A DNA stretch of 64,000 nt from the NCBI RefSeq assembly GCF_000009765.2, contig NC_003155.5, forward strand, positions 5,890,001 through 5,954,000. The letters run 5' to 3'. Positions 11,695 through 18,905 of this stretch are shown here, piece by piece. Position 1 is the first letter of the stretch; the number at the start of each line of letters is the position of its first letter. The position numbers and the translations under genes were made by a program. Source of the DNA: Streptomyces avermitilis MA-4680 = NBRC 14893 (GTDB taxonomy: Bacteria; Actinomycetota; Actinomycetes; Streptomycetales; Streptomycetaceae). Below the pieces are notes generated by a model. It saw only the letters and a program-made list of their open reading frames with translations, made no database searches and was not told the DNA's origin.

Positions 11695-12507
11695 TCAGGG
11701 GCCGAGTGACGTGAGGACCTCGCGCCGCAGGGCGTGCCGCGCCGGGTCGTCGTGGGCCGAGCGGTCGCGGGGGCGCGGCACGTCCCGTACGCCGAGGAGG
11801 CGGCCCGCGCCGAGCAGGGCCACGCGGTCGCCCAGGAACAGGGCTTCGTCCACGTCGTGGGTGACGAAGACGACGGTGGCGCCGGTGCCGTGCAGCACCT
11901 CGACGAGGAGGTCCTGCATGCCGGCCCGGGTCTGGGCGTCGAGGGCGCCGAAGGGTTCGTCCATGAGGAGGGCGCGGGGCCGGCCGGCCAGGGCGCGGGC
12001 GAGCTGGACACGTTGGCGCTGGCCGCCGGACACGTGGTGCGGCAGTTGTCGGTGCTGTGCGGCGAGTCCGACGCGGGCGAGCCAGGCCGCGGCCTGTTCC
12101 CGTCGCGCGGGACGCCGGACACCCCGTATGGACAAGGGGAGTTCCACGTTCGCGCGCAGGGTGCGCCAGGGGAGCAGGGCGTCCTCCTGGAAGACCAGCG
12201 CGCGTTCGGCGCCGGGGGAGGTGAGGGGGCGGCCGTCCTGTTCCACGGTTCCGGCGAGGGCGGGCAGCAGCCCGGCGAAGGTGCGCAGCAGGGTCGACTT
12301 GCCGCAGCCGGAGGGCCCGACGACGGTGAGGATCTCGCCGGGGGCCACCTCGAGGTCCACCCCGCTGAGCGCGGGGGTGCCCGGGCGGCCGAGCGTGGCC
12401 GAGCGCAGGACGAGCCCGGCTCCGGACGCGGCTCCGGGCGCGGCTTCGGCCCCGGTCTCGCTCTTGGCTCCGAGTCCGGCTCCGGGATCAGCGGACAAGC
12501 TGGTCAC
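11695..12507 (-). CDS. ABC transporter ATP-binding protein, SsuB/TauB/NrtD type
   Basis: This is the cytoplasmic ATPase of an importer for nitrate-, taurine- or sulfonate-like substrates. The 270-residue protein has Walker A GPSGCGKST (64-72), a Q-loop in VFQEDALLPWRTL, signature VSGGQRQRVQLARAL, Walker B ALLMDEPFGALD and switch FVTHDVDEA. These details match the SsuB/TauB group. About 30 residues of Ala/Gly-rich leader precede the domain, so the true start could be slightly downstream. Its start overlaps the permease end. The flavoprotein gene follows after 65 bases. Confidence 0.92.
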   Translation of the reverse strand: MTSLSADPGAGLGAKSETGAEAAPGAASGAGLVLRSATLGRPGTPALSGVDLEVAPGEILTVVGPSGCGKSTLLRTFAGLLPALAGTVEQDGRPLTSPGAERALVFQEDALLPWRTLRANVELPLSIRGVRRPARREQAAAWLARVGLAAQHRQLPHHVSGGQRQRVQLARALAGRPRALLMDEPFGALDAQTRAGMQDLLVEVLHGTGATVVFVTHDVDEALFLGDRVALLGAGRLLGVRDVPRPRDRSAHDDPARHALRREVLTSLGP

Positions 12508-13357
12508 GGGGCACCTCCTCCTCGGTCTTCGGACCGGCGGTGACGACGGCGGGCGCGACGGGTGGTGCGGTGGCGCGTACGCGTGCGCCGGGGACGTACG
12601 ACGTACGGGGCAGCCAGCGCGTCAGCCGGCGGCCCGCGACCTCCACGGCGGTGGATGTCGCCCAGCCCAGTACTCCGATCGTCACCATGCCGACGAACAC
12701 CCCGGGGTAGTCCACGACCGTGTAGTCCTGCCAGGTGCGGTAGCCGACGCCGTACTGGCCGGAGATCATCTCGGCGGAGATCACACAGATCCACGAGACG
12801 CCGATGCCGACCGAGAGGCCGCCGAAGATGCCGGGCAGCGCGCCCGGCAGGACGACCGAGCCGAGGACCCGCCACCGTCCGGCGCCCATGGTGCGAACCG
12901 CCTCCTCCCACACCGGAGTCAGGGCGCGCACGGCGTGCCGGGTGGAGACCAGCACCGGGAAGTACGCGGCTGTGCAGGTGATGAAGACGATGCCCTGTTC
13001 GTTGGAGGGGAAGAGCAGGATCGCGACCGGGACCAGCGCGATCGCCGGGATCGGGCGGAGCACTTCCAGCGGGGGGCCGAGGAGGTCCTCGGCGAGGCGG
13101 GAGCGCGCCACCAGGACGCCCGTCGCCACGCCCAGGACCGCCGCCAGCAGAAAGCCGGTGAGGATGCGGGTGAGGCTGTCGGTGAGGTCCGTCCAGTAGT
13201 CGTCGCCGCCGAGGCGGCCGGCGAAGGCGCGGGCCACGTCGGCGACCGTCGGGAACTGGGAGAAGCGCAGCCACAGGTCGACGTTCCGGCTGGTCAGCAG
13301 CTGCCAGGTGGCGAGCGCGGCCGCCAGGGAGCCGATGCGCAGCGCATAGCGGGTCAT
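12488..13357 (-). CDS. ABC transporter permease, SsuC/TauC type
   Basis: This 289-residue membrane subunit pairs with the ATPase encoded next to it. It has about six hydrophobic helices and the EAA-loop region EEAVRTMGAGRWRVLGSVVLPGALPGIFGG, which contacts the ATPase. The start at 13357 (MTRYALRIGS) overlaps the stop of the binding-protein gene in an ATGA arrangement; an in-frame extension upstream is hydrophilic and lies in the neighbouring gene. The last ~20 bases overlap the ATPase start. Confidence 0.93.
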   Translation of the reverse strand: MTRYALRIGSLAAALATWQLLTSRNVDLWLRFSQFPTVADVARAFAGRLGGDDYWTDLTDSLTRILTGFLLAAVLGVATGVLVARSRLAEDLLGPPLEVLRPIPAIALVPVAILLFPSNEQGIVFITCTAAYFPVLVSTRHAVRALTPVWEEAVRTMGAGRWRVLGSVVLPGALPGIFGGLSVGIGVSWICVISAEMISGQYGVGYRTWQDYTVVDYPGVFVGMVTIGVLGWATSTAVEVAGRRLTRWLPRTSYVPGARVRATAPPVAPAVVTAGPKTEEEVPRDQLVR

Positions 13358-14700
13358 GAGGCCGCCCGGGCCAGCGCCGCGGCGTACGAGACGGTGCGCG
13401 CGCCCTGGTGCCCGGCGACGTACGCCCGAGCGGTGGCCGGTGCGACGAACGGGAGCAGCCGGTCGCCGTCCGCCACCCACACCGCCTTGTCCGCGAACCA
13501 CGGGGTGCCGGTGGTGGCGTCGGGGACGTACGCGGCGCGGATGCCGTCACGATGTGCGGCCAGATGGCGCAGCAGCGCGGTCGGGGTGGCGAAGGAACGG
13601 GTCCGGGTGGCGCCCTTCGGCCAGACCTCGCTCGCGGCCGGGGCGGGCGCCGCGGTGAGTCCCGCGGTGTACGACGAGCCGAGCGCCTTCTTCGCGTACC
13701 GGTCGTCGACAAAGGCGTCCACGTCGACATTTCCGATCAGTTTCGCCGACTTCAGGACCGACACGTCCTGCTTGAGCGCCGAGATCAGCCGCGGCTTCAG
13801 CGCCGGGTCGAAGGTGGCGATGCCGTGCGCGCCGTTGTAGAGGTAGACGACCTCGGCGGGCAGGCCGGTGGCTTCGGCGACCTTCTCGGCGGCGGTGACG
13901 GGGTGGTCGTTCAGATAGTCCGTCGCCTCTGCCTGGGCCTTCAGGAAGGCTTGGAGTACGGCGGGGCGGCGCTTGGCGAAGTCCTCGCGGGCCGTGACCC
14001 CGTGGAACGTCGGCAGGTTCAGTTCCGCGCCGTCGTACAGGGCCTTGGCCTTGCCCTGGTAGGCGAGCAGGCCCGGCCAGGCGACGAACTGGGAGAGGGC
14101 GTCCGCGCTGCCCGCGGAGAGTGCCGAAGCACCTACCGCGGGCTGCTGGTTGAGCTTCTCGATGCCCTTGTCCGGGTCGATTCCGGCGCGCCGCAGGGCG
14201 CGTACGAGGGTGCCGTCGGCCGCCGAGCCGATGCTCGTCGACACCTTTTTGCCGCGCAGGTCCTTGAGGGACGCGAGGTGCGAGTTCGGCGCGGTGACGA
14301 TGGTGTTGAGGCCGCCGCGCAGGTTGTAGCCGGTGACCGAGACCAGGTGGGTGGGCTTGCCGAGCTGCGTGCCGCGGGCCGCGTTGATCAGCAGGGGGAA
14401 GTCGCCCATCGAGCCGATGTCGATCTTCCCGGCGGTCATCTGGGCGGTGATGGGGGCGCCGGTGGCGTAGTCCTGCCACTTCACCTTGTAGGTGACGCCG
14501 TCGCCCAGGGAGTTCAGCTCCCGCTCGAAGGAGCCGAGCGAGCGGAGCAGGGTGCCCGCGGTGACGGTGTTGATGGTCTTGGACTGGTAGCCGACGGTGA
14601 CGGTGACCGTGTCGCCGGAGCCGGCCCGCGTGTCACCGCCGCAGCCGGTCAGCGGGAGGAGAAGGGCACCCGCCGCTACTGCAACTGTCGTGCGTTTCAT
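13354..14700 (-). CDS. Lipoprotein substrate-binding protein (SsuA/TauA-like) with extra NosL-like C-terminal domain
   Basis: This 448-residue protein should be the extracytoplasmic receptor of the importer. It has a lipoprotein signal with lipobox LTGC (Cys20). Residues 30-340 are an NMT1/SsuA-like fold, including the family segment QMTAGKIDIGSMGDFPLL and the two-lobe hinge LKDLRGKKVSTSIGSAADG. The last ~90 residues (358-448) are not part of ordinary SsuA proteins. Their pattern (SFATPTALLRHLA, then AYVPDATTGTPW, then LLPFVAPATARAYVAGHQGA) resembles NosL-family proteins (WIDAREA..., PFAS..AEAFAAEHGG), without the Cys-Gly-Met copper site of NosL. The domain call is from memory of the pattern and needs a profile search. 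Confidence 0.87.
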   Translation of the reverse strand: MKRTTVAVAAGALLLPLTGCGGDTRAGSGDTVTVTVGYQSKTINTVTAGTLLRSLGSFERELNSLGDGVTYKVKWQDYATGAPITAQMTAGKIDIGSMGDFPLLINAARGTQLGKPTHLVSVTGYNLRGGLNTIVTAPNSHLASLKDLRGKKVSTSIGSAADGTLVRALRRAGIDPDKGIEKLNQQPAVGASALSAGSADALSQFVAWPGLLAYQGKAKALYDGAELNLPTFHGVTAREDFAKRRPAVLQAFLKAQAEATDYLNDHPVTAAEKVAEATGLPAEVVYLYNGAHGIATFDPALKPRLISALKQDVSVLKSAKLIGNVDVDAFVDDRYAKKALGSSYTAGLTAAPAPAASEVWPKGATRTRSFATPTALLRHLAAHRDGIRAAYVPDATTGTPWFADKAVWVADGDRLLPFVAPATARAYVAGHQGARTVSYAAALARAAS

Positions 14701-14715
14701 GGAAGTTCGGGCCTC

Positions 14716-14943
14716 TCACCGGAGCAGATAGGGCATGTTGACCGTGACCGCGCCGGTGGGACAGCGGGCCGCGCACGGGCCGCAGTACCAGCACTCGTCG
14801 ACGTGCATGTACGCCTTGCCGTTGCTCTCGTCGATGGCGAGGGAGTCCAGCGGGCACATGTCCACGCAGAGCGTGCAGCCGTCGATGCACTTCGACTCGT
14901 CGATGGTCACGGGCACGTCGGCCCGCTGGGGCGCCAAGGGCAT
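14716..14943 (-). CDS. Two-cluster 4Fe-4S ferredoxin, AprB-like
   Basis: This 75-residue electron carrier has two 4Fe-4S motifs, CIDGCTLCVDMCP and CWYCGPCAARCP. The second motif, with its following PTGAVTVNMPY, looks like the cluster II region of adenylylsulfate reductase beta (CWECYSCIKICPQGAI), but the long AprB C-terminal tail is missing. A GGAGA ribosome site precedes the ATG at the usual distance. The binding-protein gene starts 15 bases downstream. It most likely accepts or donates electrons for the AprA-like flavoprotein at the end of the operon. Confidence 0.9.
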   Translation of the reverse strand: MPLAPQRADVPVTIDESKCIDGCTLCVDMCPLDSLAIDESNGKAYMHVDECWYCGPCAARCPTGAVTVNMPYLLR

Positions 14944-14971
14944 GGCTGTCTCCAGGAATCAGTACGGCGAG

Positions 14972-15022
14972 GGGATGGCGGGGCTACAGGGATGGCGGGG
15001 CTACGGAGATGCCGGGGCTACC
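14972..15022 (+). repeat. 17-bp tandem repeat, three copies, between gntR and the ferredoxin gene
   Basis: Units GGGATGGCGGGGCTACA at 14972, the same with a final G at 14989, and a copy with two further changes at 15006. The third copy overlaps the gntR stop codon. The array fills most of the 74-base gap before the ferredoxin gene. Confidence 0.85.
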
Positions 15023-15797
15023 GGGAGCGGTGCAGCAGGCCGCTCATCGTGATGCGGTCGCCGCGGAAGCGGATGAACTCCAGGTCGACGGGGCGGCCGT
15101 CGGCGAGGTGGGTGAGCCGTTCCAGCATCAGTACGGCCGCGCCGCGTGGTGCCTGGAGTACGGCGGCCGAGTGCGCGTCCGCGTTCACCGCCTCCAGGGT
15201 GATCTCGGCGTGCCCGAGGGGCTGTCCGGTGATCGCTTCCAGGAGCCGGAAGACGTCGGTGTTCTCCAGGTCGGCGCCGAGCAGGGCGGTGCCGAGGTCG
15301 AGCGGGACGTAGGTGAGGTCGAGGGAGAGGGGGAGGCCGTCGAGGCGGCGCAGCCGCTCGATGTAGAGGACGTCGGCGCCGGGGGGTACGCGCAGGCGTT
15401 CGGCGACCGGGGCGGGGGCGGCGACGGGGCCGACCGTACGGATCTCGTTGCTGACCTGGCCGTGTTCGCGCAGGGTCTCCGCGAGTCCCATCAGCCGGTC
15501 GAGCCCGTGCGGGTACTTCTGGGCGACGACGACCGTGCCGACGCCGGGGAGCCGTTCCACGAGACCCTCGGCCCTGAGGAGGTCGAGGGCCTGGCGGACG
15601 GTGCCCCGCGTGGCGCGGTAGTCGGCGCCGAGGGCGGCCTCGTGGGGGAGGGTGCCGTCCGGGAAACCGCCGGTCAGCACTTGGTGACGGAGCAGGTCGG
15701 CGAGTTGCCTGGCCCGGTCCGCGCGCAGCCTTCGCCGGTGGGCGGCGACGGTGGTCGCGCCCTGGCCGGCGTGGTCTCGGATGCGTTCGGCGGGCAT
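15018..15797 (-). CDS. GntR-family transcriptional regulator (HutC/UTRA type)
   Basis: This 259-residue regulator is probably the local controller of the importer/flavoprotein operon, since it is the first gene in the same direction. Residues 28-95 form the GntR winged helix, including ALGADYRATRGTVRQALDLLRAEGLV and the wing LPGVGTVV. Residues 110-255 match a UTRA ligand-binding domain (DVLYIERLRRLDGLPLSLDL, ending DLEFIRFRGDR). The ATG at 15797 was chosen because homology begins soon after; longer in-frame starts run through a repeat array. The effector is unknown. Confidence 0.9.
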   Translation of the reverse strand: MPAERIRDHAGQGATTVAAHRRRLRADRARQLADLLRHQVLTGGFPDGTLPHEAALGADYRATRGTVRQALDLLRAEGLVERLPGVGTVVVAQKYPHGLDRLMGLAETLREHGQVSNEIRTVGPVAAPAPVAERLRVPPGADVLYIERLRRLDGLPLSLDLTYVPLDLGTALLGADLENTDVFRLLEAITGQPLGHAEITLEAVNADAHSAAVLQAPRGAAVLMLERLTHLADGRPVDLEFIRFRGDRITMSGLLHRSR

Positions 15798-16168
15798 GGG
15801 TCGGACGATACCGACGGGCTCGCGGGTGTGGTGTTGCCGGAGTGTTGCGCCACCTGCCGCTCCGTCGGACATGCCGTTGACCTGCGGGTTCGGCGGAGCC
15901 GGGGCAAGATCTGCCACCGTTCTTCGAAGCGTGCCGTTTTCGAAGCGCGCCGTTTTTCGTGGCATGCCGTTCGTCGAAGCGTGCCGTTCGCCCGAGTGTG
16001 CCGCTTCGCGGGGCGATCGCCGAAACGGCTGGAGCTCTGCTGACGTCAAGCCCGTGAAAGTCCCGGACGGACGACGTGCACTCACCGCCGTTGGCGCCGC
16101 TGATCGCGGCCTGTGTCAAGACCTGTGTCCAGCGGTGAGTGCAAGGCCCCGTCGGCCGAAGGGTCGTG
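15798..16168 (-). promoter_or_regulatory. Upstream region of the gntR operon with a repeat array
   Basis: These 371 bases between gntR and fahA, both read leftward, hold no supportable gene. They should contain the promoter of the gntR-ferredoxin-transporter-flavoprotein operon. The dominant visible structure is the 17-bp array at 15925-16009, about 130-210 bases upstream of the gntR start. Confidence 0.5.
15925..16009 (+). repeat. 17-bp tandem direct repeat, five copies, upstream of gntR
   Basis: Units start at 15925, 15941, 15958, 15975 and 15992 (spacing 16, 17, 17, 17), with consensus CGAAGCGTGCCGTTCGT. A weaker sixth unit may precede at about 15907. The phased spacing and location suggest either an iterated binding site for a regulator or a simple expansion. 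The sequence is unrelated to the 17-bp array on the other side of gntR. Confidence 0.85.
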
Positions 16169-17392
16169 TCAGACGGTCGGCACCACGCGGCCGGTGACCT
16201 CGCCGAGGCCCACCCGCGTCCCGTCCGGCCCCGGTGCCCACGCCGTCAGCGTCACGACATCCCCGTCCTCCACGAACGTCCGCTTGCCGTCGGGGAGTTC
16301 GAGGGCGTCCCGGCCGTTCCAGGTCAGCTCGAGGAGGGAGCCGCGCTGGTTCTCCTGAGGGCCGCTCACCGTGCCCGAGCCGTACAGGTCGCCCGTCCGC
16401 AGCGACGCCCCGTTCACCGTCATGTGCGCGAGCTGCTGCGCGGCCGTCCAGTACATGGTGGAGAACGGCGGCTCCGAGACCGTATGACCGTTGATCCGGA
16501 CGGAGATGCGCAGGTCGTAGCCGCCCGGCTCCTCGTCCGCGTCGTCCAGATAGGGCAGCAGCGGGTAGGTGCGCGCCGGGGGCGCCACCCGCGCGTCCTC
16601 CAGCGCGTCCAGTGGGGTGATCCACGCCGACACCGACGTGGCGAACGACTTGCCGAGGAACGGGCCCAGCGGGACGTACTCCCAGGCCTGGATGTCGCGC
16701 GCCGACCAGTCGTTCAACAGGCACAGCCCGAAGACGTGGTCCCGGAAGTCGCCGAGGCCCACCGACCGGCCCATCGGCGACGGCGTACCCACCACGAAGC
16801 CGACCTCCGCCTCGATGTCCAGCCGGACCGAAGGGCCGAAGACGGGCGCCGCGTCCGTGGGGGCCTTGCGCTGGCCGGACGGGCGTACGACCTCCGTGCC
16901 CGACACCACCACCGTGCCGGAGCGGCCGTGGTAGCCGATCGGCAGATGCTTCCAGTTGGGGGTCAGGGGGTCGGGCGCGTCCGGGCGGAAGATCTGCCCG
17001 ACGTTTCGCGCGTGGTTCTCGGAGGCGTAGAAGTCGACGTAGTCGGCGACCTCGAAGGGCAGGTGCAGGGTCACCGAGGAGAGCGGATGCAGGAACGGTG
17101 CGACGGCCTCCTGGTGGGCGGGGACCGTCACCCACGCCGTGATCGCGCGCCGCACGTCCGACCATGCCGTGCGGCCCGCCGCGAGGAGCGCGTTGAGGGT
17201 CGGCCGCGCCAGCAGGGAGGCGTACGGGGAGCCGAGTGCGCGGGCTGCCGCGCCCGCGTCGAGCACGTGGTCGCCGAGCCGGACGCCCACGCTCCGGTCG
17301 GCCTGCTCGCCGGAGCCCGCCGGGGAGAACACGCCGTACGGAAGATTGTGCGGGCCGAAGGGATCGCCCTCGGGGACATCGAAGGGGGGCAT
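16169..17392 (-). CDS. fahA: Fumarylacetoacetase
   Basis: This enzyme performs the last step of tyrosine/homogentisate breakdown, hydrolysing 4-fumarylacetoacetate to fumarate and acetoacetate. The 407-residue protein aligns with the family along its length. The N-terminal SH3-like part begins FGPHNLPYGVFSP. The metal and substrate segments are DFYASENHARNVGQIFR, HLPIGYHGRSGTVVVSG, DIEAEVGFVVG and LNDWSARDIQAWEYVPLGPF, and GSGTVSGPQENQRGSLLEL lies near the end. No other tyrosine-catabolism gene is adjacent. It is divergent from the ATP-grasp gene, with 174 bases between them. Confidence 0.95.
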   Translation of the reverse strand: MPPFDVPEGDPFGPHNLPYGVFSPAGSGEQADRSVGVRLGDHVLDAGAAARALGSPYASLLARPTLNALLAAGRTAWSDVRRAITAWVTVPAHQEAVAPFLHPLSSVTLHLPFEVADYVDFYASENHARNVGQIFRPDAPDPLTPNWKHLPIGYHGRSGTVVVSGTEVVRPSGQRKAPTDAAPVFGPSVRLDIEAEVGFVVGTPSPMGRSVGLGDFRDHVFGLCLLNDWSARDIQAWEYVPLGPFLGKSFATSVSAWITPLDALEDARVAPPARTYPLLPYLDDADEEPGGYDLRISVRINGHTVSEPPFSTMYWTAAQQLAHMTVNGASLRTGDLYGSGTVSGPQENQRGSLLELTWNGRDALELPDGKRTFVEDGDVVTLTAWAPGPDGTRVGLGEVTGRVVPTV

Positions 17393-17566
17393 CGGGTGCT
17401 GCCTCGCTTTCCGTGTGGTTGCGGCACACGTTACGGGTGCGTTGCCGCTCTTGGGCAGTGCCTAAAGAGTTCGCAATGTCCGAATAGGTCTTGTCGGAGG
17501 GTTCAATTCCGGCTTAGCGTCCTTTGGGGACATGGACGGGGTGGGTCCGGTCCGTAGGGGGGACAC

Positions 17567-18856
17567 GTGGGGGGACCCGTGGCCAGAAGCACCGGCAGCG
17601 TGCCGTTCGACGCGGACCGTGACGTGCCGGGGCTGATCGTCAAGTTCGGCGACTACCCGCTGCATCACGGCGGTGTGGGCGCCATCCGCAGCCTGGGACG
17701 GCTCGGCATACCGATGTATGCGATGACCGAAGACCGTTACACGCCCGCGGCGGCCTCGCGCTATCTGCGCCGCGCCTTCGTCTGGCCGACCACCGGAACG
17801 GAGGAACCGGAACGGCTCGTGGAAGGGCTGCTGCGCATCGGGCACCTGATCGGCCGTCCGGCCGTCCTCATCCCGACCGACGAAGAGGCGGCCGTCCTGA
17901 TCGCCGAGCACCAGGAGGCACTGGCCGACCGGGGCCGCTTCCTCTTCCCGCGGGTCGACGCCAAGCTCCCGCGCCGGCTCGCCAGCAAACAGGGGCTGCA
18001 CGAACTGTGCGTGGAGCACGGCATCCCCAGCCCGGCGGCCGCCTTCCCGCAGTCGTACGACGACATCGTGCGCTTCGCCGAGAAGGCCCGCTTCCCGCTC
18101 GTGGCCAAGAACCGCGAAGCGTTCGTCCGCCGGTCCCGGCCCGCGGTGAACGGCACGACGCGGATCGCCACCCGCGAGGGACTGCTCACGCTCGCCCGCG
18201 ACTGGGGCGACCACCCCGGAGTGATCCTCCAGGAGTACCTGCCGAGAGAGGAGGCCGAAGACTGGATCGTGCACGCCTACTTCGACGCGGACTCGACCCC
18301 GCTCGCCATGTTCACCGGCGTGAAGGTCCGCTCCTGGCCGCCGCACGCCGGGATGACGGCGAACGCGTACGTCGTGGACAATCCGGAACTCGCCGACCTC
18401 GCCGCGCGTTTCATCAAGCAGATCGGCTTCAGCGGCGTCATCGACCTCGACCTGCGCTTCGACCGGCGCGACGGCCAGTACAAGCTCCTCGACTTCAACC
18501 CACGGATGGGCGCCCAGTTCCGCCTCTTCGAGAACGAGTCGGGGGTGGACGTCGTCCGCGCCATGCACCTCGACCTGACCGGGCGCACGGTTCCGGAGGG
18601 GGAACAGCGCGCCGGCCACCGCTACATCGTGGAGAACATCGACCTGCCGGCCCTGCTCGCCTACCGCCGCAGCGGCTATACGACGCCGCACGCGCCGGCC
18701 CGCGCGAGCGGTACGGAGCTGGCCTGGCTCGCGGGTGACGACCTGCGGCCGTTCTTCACGATGCTCGCGCGCTTCGTGCGGCCGGGCGCGAAGCACCTGT
18801 ATCAGCTGTGGCGGACCAACCGCCGCGGCGGCACCAACAGTTCCACTGCGAAGTAG
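17567..18856 (+). CDS. ATP-grasp protein (carboxylate-amine ligase-like)
   Basis: This 429-residue protein is a predicted cytoplasmic ATP-dependent ligase joining a carboxylate and an amine through an acylphosphate. ATP-grasp features are visible: FPLVAKNREAF (lysine binding ATP), VILQEYLPREEAEDWIVHAYF, and the metal site LLDFNPRMGAQFRLFENE (D-x-N-P-R). Residues 20-110 look like the pre-ATP-grasp Rossmann-like part. GTG at 17567 and GTG at 17579 both have a G-rich ribosome site, so the start is uncertain by four codons. A flavin oxidoreductase gene follows 49 bases later, very probably co-transcribed. The substrates cannot be told from the sequence. Confidence 0.85.
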   Translation: MGGPVARSTGSVPFDADRDVPGLIVKFGDYPLHHGGVGAIRSLGRLGIPMYAMTEDRYTPAAASRYLRRAFVWPTTGTEEPERLVEGLLRIGHLIGRPAVLIPTDEEAAVLIAEHQEALADRGRFLFPRVDAKLPRRLASKQGLHELCVEHGIPSPAAAFPQSYDDIVRFAEKARFPLVAKNREAFVRRSRPAVNGTTRIATREGLLTLARDWGDHPGVILQEYLPREEAEDWIVHAYFDADSTPLAMFTGVKVRSWPPHAGMTANAYVVDNPELADLAARFIKQIGFSGVIDLDLRFDRRDGQYKLLDFNPRMGAQFRLFENESGVDVVRAMHLDLTGRTVPEGEQRAGHRYIVENIDLPALLAYRRSGYTTPHAPARASGTELAWLAGDDLRPFFTMLARFVRPGAKHLYQLWRTNRRGGTNSSTAK

Positions 18857-18905
18857 GCACGAGTGCGCGCTCCGCGCCGCACCGCACGTCCTGGGGAGGG
18901 ACTTC

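Noticed and set aside
9896..13840. Very long open frame (about 1,300 codons) on the plus strand
   Set aside because: It runs antisense to four well-supported genes, is Val/Gly/Arg-rich, and arises from the high third-position GC of the opposite strand.
14972..16009. Repeat arrays around gntR considered as CRISPR
   Set aside because: Units are contiguous with no spacers, only 17 bases long, and no cas gene is present.
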